Shown here in pieces: positions 54,333 to 63,804 of a DNA stretch of 64,000 nt. Each line of letters begins with the position of its first letter. Within the stretch, counting starts at the first letter, position 1. Source of the stretch: Alloyangia pacifica (GTDB lineage: Bacteria > Pseudomonadota > Alphaproteobacteria > Rhodobacterales > Rhodobacteraceae); assembly GCF_003111685.1 (NCBI RefSeq), contig NZ_CP022189.1:1194001-1258000 (forward strand), read 5' to 3'. Under the pieces are notes generated by a model. That model did no database searches. It was not told the origin of the DNA and saw only the letters and a program-made list of their open reading frames with translations. Position numbers and translations under genes: made by a program.

Positions 54333-54437
54333 ATGACCATCGATATCTTTATCGTCGGGTTGGCCGCTCTTATCGTGATCGCGATCCTGATCCTCGCCGT
54401 TACAGACACAACGGGGGAAGACAGGAACCCGCGCTAG
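54333..54437 (+). CDS. 34-residue membrane peptide, general stress gene
   Basis: A very short gene: ATG at 54333, TAG at 54435-54437, preceded by AAGGAGG at 54321-54327, an ideal ribosome site. The product is one transmembrane helix (about residues 3-24, IDIFIVGLAALIVIAILILAV) with a short charged tail (DTTGEDRNPR). A consensus EcfG-type promoter lies immediately upstream. The combination of promoter, ribosome site and coherent helix makes it credible despite the length. Possible roles include modulating a membrane protein under stress; this is inference. Confidence 0.75.
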   Translation: MTIDIFIVGLAALIVIAILILAVTDTTGEDRNPR

Positions 54438-54550
54438 CCCGAGCGACCAGTTTCGGCCAAGGCCGGGGACGATCTGTCTGAACGAACACGTCGGGGACCC
54501 CGCCTTGCGGGCACACCCCTTTTGGACAACGACCCGTGCCAGCAAAGACC

Positions 54551-54576
54551 AGCGCGGCTTCCCCCGGGAGCCGCGC
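54551..54576 (+). terminator. hairpin downstream of the small stress gene
   Basis: Arms AGCGCGGCT (54551-54559) and AGCCGCGCT about 54568-54576, extended by CCC/GGG. The following sequence is only moderately T-rich. Confidence 0.5.
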
Positions 54577-54798
54577 TGCTTGCTTCTGAGAGCCGTGACT
54601 GGCGCGCAAGGGGGTGCCTTGATGCCAGCGGATCGGGACCCGGCCACGCAGGGGAGCCCTCCGTTTGCCAACTCGCCGCAGCCGCCGGAGCGCAAAGCAG
54701 CCCGGGGGCCGGGGAGCCTGTTCGAGAGCGCGACGAGGTCGCGCATGGAAGAAAGTCGGCGAGAAGACCGTTTCCCGGGCGGTTGCGGGAAACCGCCC

Positions 54799-54830
54799 TT
54801 GACGTCCATCGCACCGAGACTGGTATACCA
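54799..54830 (+). promoter_or_regulatory. promoter with TGGTATACCA operator before the aldehyde dehydrogenase gene
   Basis: A TTGACG -35-like element at 54799-54804 is followed by the perfect palindrome TGGTATACCA (54821-54830), which covers the -10 position. TGGTATACCA-like palindromes are typical of GntR/FadR-type repressors of sugar-acid catabolism. The cognate regulator is not in the window. Confidence 0.55.
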
Positions 54831-54885
54831 TCTGAGAATCCACGCCGAGCCCCTCCCGGGCGACGACAGCACAAAGGACATTCCG

Positions 54886-56412
54886 ATGCTCGACAAATCC
54901 GTCTTCACCCCGCACGGCAAACACCTGATCGCAGGCACCTGGGTGGCTGGCGAGACCAGCTTCACCTCCGAGCCGGCGCATGGCCCGAGCCACGACTTCT
55001 CGGTCGGCACGCCTGCGCTGGTCGATCAGGCCTGCAAGGCCGCCGAAGAGGCCTTCTGGACCTATGGCTACACCACCCGCGAGGCGCGCGCCGAGTTCCT
55101 GAACGCCATCGCCGACGAGATCGAGGCCCGCGCCGAGGCGATCACCGAGATCGGCACGCAGGAAACCGGCCTGCCCGAGGCGCGCCTGCAGGGCGAGCGT
55201 GGCCGCACCACCGGTCAGCTGCGGCTCTTCGCCAGCCACATCCTCAAGGGTGACTACCTCGACCGCCGCCACGACGAGGCGCTGCCCGACCGCCAGCCGC
55301 TGCCGCGCCCCGACATCAAGATGGTGATGCGCCCGATCGGGCCGGTCGCGGTCTTTGGCGCCTCGAACTTCCCGCTCGCCTTCTCCACCGCCGGCGGCGA
55401 TACCGCCGCGGCGCTGGCCGCCGGCTGCCCGGTGGTGGTCAAGGGGCACGGCGCGCACCCCGGCACCGGCGAGATCGTCGCCGAGGCGATCCTCGCCGCC
55501 ATTGATAAGACCGGCATGCCCAAGGGCGTCTTCTCGCTGGTTCAGGGCGGCAAGCGCGACGTCGGCCAGGCGCTGGTGCAGCACCCGCTGATCAACGCCG
55601 TGGGCTTCACCGGCTCGCTTGGCGGCGGCCGCGCCCTGTTTGACCTCTGCGCACAGCGCGAGGTGCCGATCCCCTTCTTCGGCGAGCTGGGCTCGGTCAA
55701 CCCGATGTTCCTCCTTCCCGAGGCCGTGAAAGCGCGCGGTGCCGAGCTCGGCACCGGCTGGGCGGGCTCCCTGACGATGGGCGCCGGCCAGTTCTGCACC
55801 AACCCCGGAATCGCCGTGGTGGAGACGGGCCCCGAGGGCGACGCCTTTGTCGCCGCTGCCGCCGAGGCGCTGAAGGGCGCGTCCGCCCAATGCATGCTCA
55901 CCGAGGGTATCGCGCAGGCGTATAAGGATGGTAAATCCCGCTTTGACGGTCGCAATGCGGTGAAACCGGTGCTGACCAGCGACAGCGAGGGGCGCAGCGC
56001 GCTGCCCAACCTCTTCGAGACCGACGCCGAGAATTACCTGCAGGATCATGCGCTTGGCGAAGAGGTCTTCGGCCCGCTCGGCCTCGTGGTGCGGGTCTCG
56101 GGCGCCGACGAGATGGAGGCGCTCGCCCGCGGCTTCGAGGGCCAGCTGACCGCGACGATCCACATGGACGAGGGCGACACGGCGCTGGCGCAGCGGCTGA
56201 TGCCGGTGCTCGAGCGCAAGGCCGGCCGGCTGCTGGTCAACGGGTTCCCCACGGGCGTCGAGGTCTGCGACGCGATGGTCCACGGCGGGCCTTACCCGGC
56301 CTCGACCAACTTCGGCGCCACCTCGGTGGGCACGCTCTCGATCCGCCGCTTCCTGCGCCCGGTGAGCTACCAGAACCTGCCCGACGCGCTGCTGCCCGGC
56401 GATCTGACGTAA
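54886..56412 (+). CDS. alpha-ketoglutarate semialdehyde (2,5-dioxovalerate) dehydrogenase
   Basis: A 508-residue NADP-type aldehyde dehydrogenase. The nucleophile is in GAGQFCTNPG, the general base in FFGELGSVNPMFLLPE, and the cofactor region is PIGPVAVFGASNFPLAFSTAGGDTAAALAAGCPVVVKGHGAHP. These are hallmarks of KGSADH, which ends the D-glucarate/galactarate, L-arabinose or hydroxyproline routes by making 2-oxoglutarate. No other pathway gene is adjacent, so the sugar acid is unknown. The ATG at 54886 follows AAAGGAC. A GntR-type operator overlaps the promoter. Confidence 0.9.
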   Translation: MLDKSVFTPHGKHLIAGTWVAGETSFTSEPAHGPSHDFSVGTPALVDQACKAAEEAFWTYGYTTREARAEFLNAIADEIEARAEAITEIGTQETGLPEARLQGERGRTTGQLRLFASHILKGDYLDRRHDEALPDRQPLPRPDIKMVMRPIGPVAVFGASNFPLAFSTAGGDTAAALAAGCPVVVKGHGAHPGTGEIVAEAILAAIDKTGMPKGVFSLVQGGKRDVGQALVQHPLINAVGFTGSLGGGRALFDLCAQREVPIPFFGELGSVNPMFLLPEAVKARGAELGTGWAGSLTMGAGQFCTNPGIAVVETGPEGDAFVAAAAEALKGASAQCMLTEGIAQAYKDGKSRFDGRNAVKPVLTSDSEGRSALPNLFETDAENYLQDHALGEEVFGPLGLVVRVSGADEMEALARGFEGQLTATIHMDEGDTALAQRLMPVLERKAGRLLVNGFPTGVEVCDAMVHGGPYPASTNFGATSVGTLSIRRFLRPVSYQNLPDALLPGDLT

Positions 56413-56432
56413 GCCGCGCCGCACCCGAGACG

Positions 56433-56466
56433 CGCCCGCGCTGCCCGACCGGCGGCGCGGGCGTTT
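56433..56466 (+). terminator. terminator after the dehydrogenase gene
   Basis: Arms CGCCCGCGC (56433-56441) and GCGCGGGCG (56455-56463) followed by TTTGCGTCT. Confidence 0.6.
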
Positions 56467-56636
56467 GCGTCTGGGCAGGCGTATTTTGCAAGGGGCGCGG
56501 GGCCGGGGCGGGCTGTCCTCTCTTCAGGGACCGATTGTCCCGGCAGCGCCCATAAGCGGCGCTACGTTCGAGATCCCTTTCTCCCGCCCGAGCTTTGCGC
56601 TAAAGGCGGGGTTTGAATCCGCAAGAGGTGCGTGCC

Positions 56637-58118
56637 ATGACATTCTCCCTCGCCATCGTCGGCCGCCCCAACGTTGGCAAGTCCACCCTGTTCAACCGCC
56701 TGGTCGGCAAGCGGCTCGCGCTGGTCGACGACCAGCCCGGCGTCACCCGCGACCTGCGCGAGGGCGAGGGCAAGCTCGGCGACCTGCGCTTCACCGTCAT
56801 CGATACGGCGGGTCTCGAGGAGGCCACCGACGAGTCGCTGCAGGGCCGCATGCGCAAGCTCACCGAGCGCGCGGTGGACATGGCCGACATCTGCCTCTTC
56901 ATGATCGATGCGCGCGTCGGCGTGACCCCGACCGACGAGGTCTTCGCCGAGATCCTGCGCAAGCGCTCGGCGCATGTGATCCTTGCCGCCAACAAGGGCG
57001 AGGGCTCGGCCGCCGACGCCGGTGTGATCGAGGCCTACAGCCTTGGCCTCGGCGAGCCGATCCGGCTCTCGGCCGAGCATGGCGAGGGTCTGCCCGAGCT
57101 CTACAGCGCGCTGATGCCGCTTGCCGATGCCTTTGCCGAGCGGGCTGCCGAGGAGGCACCCGAGACCGAGCTGGAGCTCGACGAGGACGAGCTGGGCGAC
57201 GATGAGGACGGTGTGGCCAAGCTGGTCATGCCGACCGCGGGCAAGCCGATGCAGATCGCCGTGGTCGGCCGCCCGAACGCTGGCAAGTCGACGCTGATCA
57301 ACAAGATCCTCGGCGAGGACCGGCTGCTGACCGGCCCCGAGGCGGGGATCACCCGCGACGCCATCTCGGTCCGGCTGGACTGGGAAGGCGTGCCGATGCG
57401 GATCTTCGACACCGCTGGCATGCGCAAGCGTGCCAAGGTGCAGGAAAAGCTCGAGAAGCTCTCGGTCTCGGACGGTCTGCGCGCGGTCAAGTTCGCCGAG
57501 GTCGTGGTGGTGCTGCTCGATGCCGCCATCCCCTTCGAGCAGCAGGACCTGCGCATCGCGGACCTTGCCGAGCGTGAAGGCCGGGCGGTGGTGGTCGCGG
57601 TCAACAAGTGGGACGTCGAAGAGCACAAGCAGGAGAAGCTGCGCGACCTCAAGGAGGCCTTCGACCGGCTGCTGCCGCAGCTGCGCGGCGCGCCGCTGGT
57701 CACCGTCTCGGCCAAGACCGGGCGCGGGCTCGACCGTCTCAACGCGGCGATCATGAAGGCCTGGACCACTTGGAACCGGCGGGTTTCGACCGGCCAGCTC
57801 AACCGCTGGCTCGAGGGCATGGTGTCGAGCCACCCGCCGCCCGCACCGCAGGGCCGCCGTATCAAGCTGCGCTACATGACCCAGGCCAAGACCCGGCCGC
57901 CGGGCTTCGTGGTGATGTGCTCGCGGCCGCAGGACATGCCCGACAGCTACACGCGCTACCTGGTCAACGGCCTGCGCGAGGCCTTCGACATGCCGGGCAC
58001 GCCGATCCGCCTGACGCTGCGCGGGCAGGGCGACAAGAACCCCTACAAGGGCCGCCGCGAGAAGAACGCCGGCGCGCTCAAGAAGCACCTCGGCAAGCTT
58101 CCCAAGCAGAAGGGTTGA
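56637..58118 (+). CDS. der: ribosome assembly GTPase Der (EngA)
   Basis: A 493-residue tandem GTPase for 50S subunit maturation. The first G domain has GRPNVGKST at 9-17; the second has GRPNAGKST near 211 with NKWD near 325. The domains are joined by an acidic linker ([16 protein letters not shown]), and a KH-like domain with a basic tail ([20 protein letters not shown]) ends the protein. The ATG at 56637 begins [12 protein letters not shown] and has AGAGGTG upstream. A strong terminator follows. Confidence 0.97.
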   Translation: MTFSLAIVGRPNVGKSTLFNRLVGKRLALVDDQPGVTRDLREGEGKLGDLRFTVIDTAGLEEATDESLQGRMRKLTERAVDMADICLFMIDARVGVTPTDEVFAEILRKRSAHVILAANKGEGSAADAGVIEAYSLGLGEPIRLSAEHGEGLPELYSALMPLADAFAERAAEEAPETELELDEDELGDDEDGVAKLVMPTAGKPMQIAVVGRPNAGKSTLINKILGEDRLLTGPEAGITRDAISVRLDWEGVPMRIFDTAGMRKRAKVQEKLEKLSVSDGLRAVKFAEVVVVLLDAAIPFEQQDLRIADLAEREGRAVVVAVNKWDVEEHKQEKLRDLKEAFDRLLPQLRGAPLVTVSAKTGRGLDRLNAAIMKAWTTWNRRVSTGQLNRWLEGMVSSHPPPAPQGRRIKLRYMTQAKTRPPGFVVMCSRPQDMPDSYTRYLVNGLREAFDMPGTPIRLTLRGQGDKNPYKGRREKNAGALKKHLGKLPKQKG

Positions 58119-58139
58119 GCCGACCCCGTGACGCGGGCA

Positions 58140-58168
58140 AGCGCCGGAGCAGATGCTCCGGCGCTTTT
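58140..58168 (+). terminator. intrinsic terminator of der
   Basis: Arms AGCGCCGGAGC (58140-58150) and GCTCCGGCGCT (58155-58165), AGAT loop, then TTTT. Confidence 0.9.
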
Positions 58169-58355
58169 GCGTTTGGGCGGGACGCCCGGCATTGCCGGTG
58201 GCAATCCCGAGATGTTCACCCTTTACGAGAAGATTTCCCGCGAAGATTGCGCGCCCGCGGCTTGGTTTATCTTCGGTACCTGAGCTTCAACATAAGGTTG
58301 CAAGGATAAGTGACGCTAGGTAAAGTTCGATTCACTTTGATTTGGAGTATTTGAC

Positions 58356-58640
58356 ATGAAATTGACTCATCTTTCCGCCATCGCAGCCGTGGTCGCCCTG
58401 TCCTCGACTGCGGCTTTCGCCAACGTCAAGCAGGTGAAATGCCAGGGTTTCATCATCGCGGTCGAAGAGGAAATCGTCGCCGCGGCCGAAGAAAAGGCGG
58501 GGTCCGCAACCGAGGCAGAGGCGAATATCTGCGAAGCGGCAACGCAGATCTCGGTTTCGGGCGACGATCCCGAAGTGCATGAGATTGTAATCCTGCCCTA
58601 CGAGATCCGCACCACAGTGGTCATGATCCCGACCGACTGA
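58356..58640 (+). CDS. small secreted protein, unknown
   Basis: A 94-residue protein with a clear signal peptide (about 1-22, ending TAAFA). The mature part is about 72 residues, acidic, with two cysteines (in VKCQGF and NICEAA) that may form a disulfide, and a hydrophobic C-terminal half (EIVILPYEIRTTVVMIP). TTTGGAG precedes the ATG by a few bases. The upstream region (58240-58340) is comparatively AT-rich and should hold its own promoter. No family recognised. Confidence 0.75.
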   Translation: MKLTHLSAIAAVVALSSTAAFANVKQVKCQGFIIAVEEEIVAAAEEKAGSATEAEANICEAATQISVSGDDPEVHEIVILPYEIRTTVVMIPTD

Positions 58641-58750
58641 CAGCAGCCCTCGCCGAAGGGGAGGCCATGGCCGATTGGGGGGGAGATTTCGATACTCCTG
58701 ATCGTTGCGGCTCTGGATGATCTACGGGTCGATCTTTCGACATCCTCCGT

Positions 58751-58785
58751 CACCTCCGCGGGTCGCTCCGCGGAGGTGATCGCTT
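58751..58785. terminator. terminator after the small secreted protein gene
   Basis: Perfect arms CACCTCCGCGG (58751-58761) and CCGCGGAGGTG (58768-58778) with a six-base loop, followed by ATCGCTTTT. It also sits beyond the stop of the leftward TspO-related gene. Confidence 0.8.
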
Positions 58786-58804
58786 TTGGATGGCGAAGAG
58801 CCGC

Positions 58805-59506
58805 CTACTCCGTGTCGGTGCCGCGCAGCGCGAGGATCGCGAAGATGCCCGCCGCAGCGAGCGCGGCTACCGCGAAGTTGAGCGGGCTAGCGTTGGCGAC
58901 GATCACCGCGATGAGCGCCCAGATCACCGTAATCCCGTAAAGCGGCGCGCGGTGCAGCCGGTATTGCGCGATGACCGAGATCGCCAGCGCCAGGGTCAGC
59001 GCCAGCAGCGCCGCAGGGGTCTCGGGCAGCAGCCCGTAGCCTGCCAGCAAGAGCCCCACGGAGACGCAGGAGGCCGCCGTCAGCCAGCCCGCGTAGATCG
59101 CGATGGGTGCGATCTGCCACCAGCGGTCCATGTCGCCGGCGCGGAAGAGCGCCAGAAGGGCGGTCACCAGCATGACCCAGATCATCGCGGTGGCAGCGAT
59201 CGGAGAAACCTGCGCCACCGGAAGCCAGAAGATGCCCACCGCAAGGCTGATCAGCAGCGGGTCGCGATGGTCCATCCAGTCGTAATCGTCCGAGCGGCGA
59301 AAGAGGCCGAATCCGGTGCCGGCGATGAGCCACAGATAGATCAGGCCCCAGATCGCGAAAGCGTAGCCCGCGGGCTGCACCGGCGGGTCGACCTGCGGGA
59401 CCGGAAAGGCGTCCGGCGCGAATCCGGTGAACCCGGGGAACACCAGCGGCGAGGCCGCGAAGGCGATCGCCGCGAGAAACAGCAAGAGCGGCCGGACCCA
59501 GATCAT
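58805..59506 (-). CDS. TspO/MBR-related membrane protein
   Basis: A 233-residue integral membrane protein with about six helices and many tryptophans. The PAGYAFAIWGLIYLWLIAG stretch resembles the TspO/MBR (tryptophan-rich sensory protein) family, but the protein is longer than typical TspO (about 160 residues), so it belongs to a related group. TspO binds tetrapyrroles and influences pigment gene expression in Rhodobacter; whether that applies here is unknown. It starts 16 bases after serS and is probably co-transcribed. Confidence 0.75.
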   Translation of the reverse strand: MIWVRPLLLFLAAIAFAASPLVFPGFTGFAPDAFPVPQVDPPVQPAGYAFAIWGLIYLWLIAGTGFGLFRRSDDYDWMDHRDPLLISLAVGIFWLPVAQVSPIAATAMIWVMLVTALLALFRAGDMDRWWQIAPIAIYAGWLTAASCVSVGLLLAGYGLLPETPAALLALTLALAISVIAQYRLHRAPLYGITVIWALIAVIVANASPLNFAVAALAAAGIFAILALRGTDTE

Positions 59507-59522
59507 CTTGGTTCCCGCCCCC

Positions 59523-60815
59523 TCAGACCAGCGTGCCGTCGGCGGCGATGCGGGTCTTGCCGCGCAGCCACGGATGCAGCGCCTCGGGCAGATCGACCGA
59601 GCCGTCCGCCTGCTGGCCGTTCTCCAGCACCGCGATCAGGCAGCGCCCGACGGCCAGCCCCGAGCCGTTCAGCGTGTGCAGGAACTCCGGCTTGCCACCC
59701 CCTTCGGGCTTGAAGCGGGCGTTCATCCGACGCGCCTGAAAATCGCCGCAGACCGAGACCGAGCTGATCTCGCGGTACTGATTCTGGCCGGGCAGCCAGA
59801 CCTCGATGTCATGCGTGCGGCGCGCGCCGAAGCCCATGTCGCCGGTGCACAGAACCACGGTGCGATAGGGCAGGCCGAGTTTCTCGAGAATGCCCTCGGC
59901 GCATTTCGTCATCCGGTCGTGCTCGTCGCGGCTTTTCTCGGGATGGGTGATCGAGACCATCTCGACCTTCTCGAACTGATGCTGGCGCAGCATGCCCGCG
60001 GTGTCCCGGCCGGCCGAGCCCGCCTCGGAGCGGAAACATTGCGTGTGCGCCACGTAGCGGCGGGGCAGGTAGCCTTCCTCGACCGTCGCGCCGTTGACTA
60101 TATTGGTCAGCGTCACCTCGGCGGTGGGCACCAGCCACCAGCCCTCGCGGGTCTGGTAGCTGTCCTCGCCGAACTTCGGCAGCTGGCCGGTGCCGTACAT
60201 CATCTCGTCGAGCACCAGCACCGGGGTCCAGGTTTCCGACAGGCCGTTCTCCTCGACGTGGGTGTCGAGCATGAACTGCGCCAGCGCACGGTGCACGCGG
60301 GCCACGGCGCCCGAGAGCAGCACGAAGCGCGAGCCGGAGAGCTTGGCCGCGGTCTCGAAGTCCATGCCGGGGACCACCGAGGGCAGTTCGTAGTGCTCCT
60401 TGGGGGTGAAGTCGAAGCTCTTCGGCGTGCCCCAGCGGCGGATCTCGACGTTGTCGTCCTCGTCGGCGCCGTCGGGCGTGTCGTCATAGGGCAGGTTGGG
60501 GATGCCCATCAGCATGTCGGTCAGCTGCGCGTCGAGCTCCTTGGCCCGGCCCTGCATCTGGGCGACTTCGGCCTTCTTCTCGGCGACCAGCGCGCGCAGG
60601 CGCTCGAATTCGGCCTCGTCGCCGCTGGCCTTTGCCTTGCCGACGTCCTTGGAGGCGGCGTTCTGCGCGGCCTGCGCGGTCTCGGCGGCATGGATCGCGG
60701 CGCGGCGCTCTTCGTCCAGCGCCAGCACGGGGGCCGAGGCATTCTCCACACCCCGGCGCGAGAGCGCCGCATCGAAGGCGGCGGGGTTTTCGCGAATGGC
60801 GCGGATGTCGTGCAT
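59523..60815 (-). CDS. serS: seryl-tRNA synthetase
   Basis: A 430-residue class II synthetase charging tRNA(Ser). An N-terminal antiparallel coiled coil (about 30-105) binds the long variable arm; the catalytic domain has motif 2 ([30 protein letters not shown]) and motif 3 ([17 protein letters not shown]). The start [18 protein letters not shown] is standard. The TspO-related gene follows in the same direction. Confidence 0.98.
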   Translation of the reverse strand: MHDIRAIRENPAAFDAALSRRGVENASAPVLALDEERRAAIHAAETAQAAQNAASKDVGKAKASGDEAEFERLRALVAEKKAEVAQMQGRAKELDAQLTDMLMGIPNLPYDDTPDGADEDDNVEIRRWGTPKSFDFTPKEHYELPSVVPGMDFETAAKLSGSRFVLLSGAVARVHRALAQFMLDTHVEENGLSETWTPVLVLDEMMYGTGQLPKFGEDSYQTREGWWLVPTAEVTLTNIVNGATVEEGYLPRRYVAHTQCFRSEAGSAGRDTAGMLRQHQFEKVEMVSITHPEKSRDEHDRMTKCAEGILEKLGLPYRTVVLCTGDMGFGARRTHDIEVWLPGQNQYREISSVSVCGDFQARRMNARFKPEGGGKPEFLHTLNGSGLAVGRCLIAVLENGQQADGSVDLPEALHPWLRGKTRIAADGTLV

Positions 60816-60865
60816 CGGTCTCGTCCTCTTTATGTGCGACTCGCGCGGGTTATGCCCTGAAAAGC

Positions 60866-61612
60866 TCAGGGAGTGTAGGGGGAGCCGCGCGTAAGACGCG
60901 ACCGGAGCCAGTCATCCACCGGCACGGCGAGCGTGCTGCGCGCGTTGGTGGCGCTGACAACGCCAATGACGCGCCATGGGGCATCGGGAGCACCGGGCTC
61001 GCGCGCCAGCACCGGCCCACCGGAATTGCCGGGCCGCACCGGGCAGCCGAGGCGCAGCAGGGCATGCTCGCGCGCCCCGTCGCAATCAAAGCGCGCCGAG
61101 AGCCGGTTGGGCTGCGTGTCATGGTAGCCGAGAAGCGCGAAGGGTGGGGCGGATGTGCTGCCGAGCGTCAGCGGGGCCACCGTCAGCGGGCGGGCGAGGG
61201 TGAGCACGGCAAGGTCGTGCTCGATGTCGAGCCGGTGGCCCCTGTAGGCCTCGGGGTGCGCCTCGTAGGAGGCCACCTGCGCGTGATCGGCGTAGGCGCC
61301 GTCCAGCCACCCGGCGACAAAATGCAGCCGTGCGGGGTCCACCGGGTCGCCCTCGGGGCCGGCCACGCAATGCGCCGCGGTAAGCACGAGGGCAGGCGCG
61401 ACAAGCGTGCCCGAACACATGCCGCGCCGGTTGTAGCCGTGGGTGTTGACCCGGCCGATCGCCTGCCACCCGGCGTGGTCTTCGGGCGGCAGCGGCAGGG
61501 GGGCCTGCGCTGCGGCTGGCAGGGCGAGGAAGAGACGGGCGAGGAAGAGAAGGGCGAGGAAGAGAAGGGCGGTAAGGAGGCGCGGGAGCCGCGCTTTGCG
61601 GGATCGTGTCAT
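60866..61612 (-). CDS. secreted trypsin-like serine protease
   Basis: A 248-residue S1-family protease. A long signal peptide (about 1-36, ending LPAAAQA) has a hydrophobic core built from an in-frame 15-base repeat. The catalytic triad is visible: His in LTAAHC, Asp in IEHDLAVL and Ser in [27 protein letters not shown] is typical of the chymotrypsin fold. The ATG at 61610-61612 gives a proper signal with basic start ([11 protein letters not shown]). It is 50 bases upstream of serS in the same direction. Target unknown. Confidence 0.87.
   Translation of the reverse strand: MTRSRKARLPRLLTALLFLALLFLARLFLALPAAAQAPLPLPPEDHAGWQAIGRVNTHGYNRRGMCSGTLVAPALVLTAAHCVAGPEGDPVDPARLHFVAGWLDGAYADHAQVASYEAHPEAYRGHRLDIEHDLAVLTLARPLTVAPLTLGSTSAPPFALLGYHDTQPNRLSARFDCDGAREHALLRLGCPVRPGNSGGPVLAREPGAPDAPWRVIGVVSATNARSTLAVPVDDWLRSRLTRGSPYTP
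61522..61566. repeat. three 15-bp repeats in a signal peptide
   Basis: GGGCGAGGAAGAGA(C/A) occurs three times head to tail (61522-61536, 61537-61551, 61552-61566). On the minus strand each unit encodes five hydrophobic residues of LFLAL/R type in the protease signal peptide. Confidence 0.9.
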
Positions 61613-61826
61613 CGGAGCATGGGCGTCTTCCGCTGGCGGCGCAGCGGAAGGTAGAGGTCCGACGGGAACACGTCCATCACGCACACGTGTGTGCATGGCG
61701 CGCGCATCGCCCGCGCATGCGGTGCGCCCCGTCCCATCGCGCCTTGCATCGGCGGAGGATCGCACATAGGTTCCGGCCAAATTTTGCGGGGGGTGTCCCC
61801 CATATAACACCAAGAGGAGCCCGCCC

Positions 61827-62114
61827 ATGGATGGCAGCGCAGTCGCCCAGTTCGTCCCCCTGATCCTGATCTTCGGCATCATGTATTTCCTGCTGATCCG
61901 TCCGCAGCAGAAGAAAGTGAAAGAGCACCAGAAGATGGTCAGCGCCCTGCGTCGCGGCGATCAGATTGTCACCCAAGGCGGCCTCATCGGCAAGGTGGTG
62001 AAGGTCAAGGAAGGCGGCGAGGTCGAGGTCGAGATCGCCGAGGGCGTCAAGGTCCGCGTGATCCAGAGCACAGTTGCTCAGGTCCTGTCGAAGACCGAGC
62101 CCGCCGAGTCCTGA
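61827..62114 (+). CDS. yajC: Sec translocon accessory protein YajC
   Basis: A 95-residue YajC: one N-terminal helix (about 9-25, FVPLILIFGIMYFLLIRPQQKK) followed by a cytoplasmic domain with GDQIVTQGGLIGKV. It joins SecD-SecF to the SecYEG translocon. The ATG at 61827 follows AAGAGGAG. First gene of a yajC-secD-secF operon. Confidence 0.97.
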   Translation: MDGSAVAQFVPLILIFGIMYFLLIRPQQKKVKEHQKMVSALRRGDQIVTQGGLIGKVVKVKEGGEVEVEIAEGVKVRVIQSTVAQVLSKTEPAES

Positions 62115-62139
62115 TTCCAACGCGAAAGCGCCCCAGACA

Positions 62140-63801
62140 ATGCTTCAGATCGATCTTTGGAAACGCCTGACCATCTGGGCGCTCGTGATCGTAGGGCTGG
62201 CCTTGGCCAGCCCTAACCTGTTCTACAACAGGGTAGAATCCCACAATGACGCGGTTGCCGCCATCGAAAAGTCGGGTGCCACGCCCGAGCGCGAGGCGGC
62301 CGCCGCGAGCTGGCCAAGCTGGCTGCCCTCCGGGTTGGTCAACCTCGGCCTCGACCTCCGCGGCGGGGCCCATCTGCTCGCTGAGGTAAAGGTTGCCGAC
62401 GTCTACGCCTCGCGGCTCGAGGCGCTCTGGCCCGACGTGCGCGACATCCTGCGCCCCGAGCGCGATAGGGTCGGCACCATCCGCCTGCAGCCCTCACCGG
62501 CCGGCGAGCTGCGCGTGCGCATCTCCAACCCCGACGGCATGGCCCGCGCGCTGGAGCTGGTGCGCGGTCTCGCGCGTCCGGTGACCTCGCTCACTGGCGC
62601 CGGCTCCAACGACCTCGAGGTCAGCGGGCAGGGCGACGAGATCGTCGTGACCCTTTCGGAGGCCGAGAAACAGGCCACCGACGAGCGCACCATGCAGCAG
62701 TCGCTGGAAATCATCCGCCGCCGGATCGATGAGGTTGGCACCCGCGAGCCGACGATCCAGCGGCAGGGCAGCGACCGCATCCTGATCCAGGTGCCGGGAA
62801 TCGGCTCGGCCGCCGAGCTCAAGGACATCATCGGCACCACCGCCCAGCTGACCTTCCAGCCGGTCGTCAGCCGCACCACCAACGCCGACACCACCCCCGG
62901 CGTGGGCAACGAGCTCTTGCCCGCGATGAACGAGGAGGGGGTCTACTACGTGCTCGAGCAGGCGCCCGTCGTCACCGGCGAGGAGCTGACCGACAGCCAG
63001 CCGAGCTTCGACCAGAACGGCCGGCCGGCGGTGACCTTCCGCTTCAACCCGAGCGGCGCGCGCAAGTTCGGCGATTACACCGCCGCCAACATCGGCTCGC
63101 CCTTCGCCATCGTTCTCGACGACGAGGTGATCTCGGCCCCGGTGATCCAGAGCCACATCCCCGGCGGCTCGGGCATCATCACCGGCCAGTTCTCGGTTGA
63201 GGAATCCACAAACCTCGCCGTGCTGCTGCGCGCCGGGGCGCTGCCCGCCGGGCTCGACTTCCTCGAGGAGCGGACCATCGGTCCGGAACTGGGGCAGGAC
63301 AGCATCGAAGCGGGCAAGCTGGCGACAGGCGTGGCCTTCGTCGCGGTGCTCGGCTTCATGTGGGCGAGCTACGGGCTCTTCGGCATCTTCGCAAATATCG
63401 CGCTCATCGTGAACGTCGGGCTGATCTTCGGCCTGCTGTCGATGATCGGCGCGACGCTGACGCTGCCCGGCATCGCCGGCATCGTGCTGACCGTCGGTAT
63501 GGCGGTGGACGCCAACGTGCTGATCTTCGAGCGTATCCGCGAGGAACTGAAGACCGCGCGCGGTCCGGCCCGGGCCATCGAGCTTGGCTATGAAAAGGCG
63601 CTGTCGGCCATCGTCGACGCCAACATCACCACCATCATCACGGCGATCATCCTCTATGTCATGGGCTCGGGTCCGGTGCGCGGTTTCGCCATCACCCTCG
63701 GCCTCGGCATCGTCACCTCGGTCTTCACCGCGATCTATGTCACCCGGCTGCTGATCTCGATGTGGTTCGAACGCCGCCGTCCCAAAACCATCGAGGTCTG
63801 A
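62140..63801 (+). CDS. secD: protein translocase subunit SecD
   Basis: A 553-residue SecD. A first helix (about 9-27), the periplasmic P1 domain with GLDLRGGAHLLAEV near residue 72 and a later base domain, then five helices including AGVAFVAVLGFMWASY-like segments and the GMAVDANVLIFERIREE motif important for proton-driven protein export. The ATG at 62140 is 25 bases after yajC. SecF follows three bases after its stop. Confidence 0.97.
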   Translation: MLQIDLWKRLTIWALVIVGLALASPNLFYNRVESHNDAVAAIEKSGATPEREAAAASWPSWLPSGLVNLGLDLRGGAHLLAEVKVADVYASRLEALWPDVRDILRPERDRVGTIRLQPSPAGELRVRISNPDGMARALELVRGLARPVTSLTGAGSNDLEVSGQGDEIVVTLSEAEKQATDERTMQQSLEIIRRRIDEVGTREPTIQRQGSDRILIQVPGIGSAAELKDIIGTTAQLTFQPVVSRTTNADTTPGVGNELLPAMNEEGVYYVLEQAPVVTGEELTDSQPSFDQNGRPAVTFRFNPSGARKFGDYTAANIGSPFAIVLDDEVISAPVIQSHIPGGSGIITGQFSVEESTNLAVLLRAGALPAGLDFLEERTIGPELGQDSIEAGKLATGVAFVAVLGFMWASYGLFGIFANIALIVNVGLIFGLLSMIGATLTLPGIAGIVLTVGMAVDANVLIFERIREELKTARGPARAIELGYEKALSAIVDANITTIITAIILYVMGSGPVRGFAITLGLGIVTSVFTAIYVTRLLISMWFERRRPKTIEV

Positions 63802-63804
63802 GCC

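Larger units (their letters stand above)
54438..54885. other. intergenic region before the aldehyde dehydrogenase gene
   Basis: 448 bases. Holds a terminator-like hairpin (54551-54576) for the small stress gene and the promoter-operator of the dehydrogenase (54799-54830). The rest shows no credible coding frame: open frames exist but lack ribosome sites and protein character. Confidence 0.55.

Noticed and set aside
56595..56636. Possible tRNA T-arm-like sequence (GGGGTTTGAATCC) before der
   Set aside because: No matching acceptor, D or anticodon arms can be folded around it.
61663..61700. GGAAC-N16-CGTG element and CACACGTGTG palindrome upstream of yajC
   Set aside because: The -10 deviates from the EcfG consensus and yajC-secDF are housekeeping genes; the palindrome alone is too short to claim a site.
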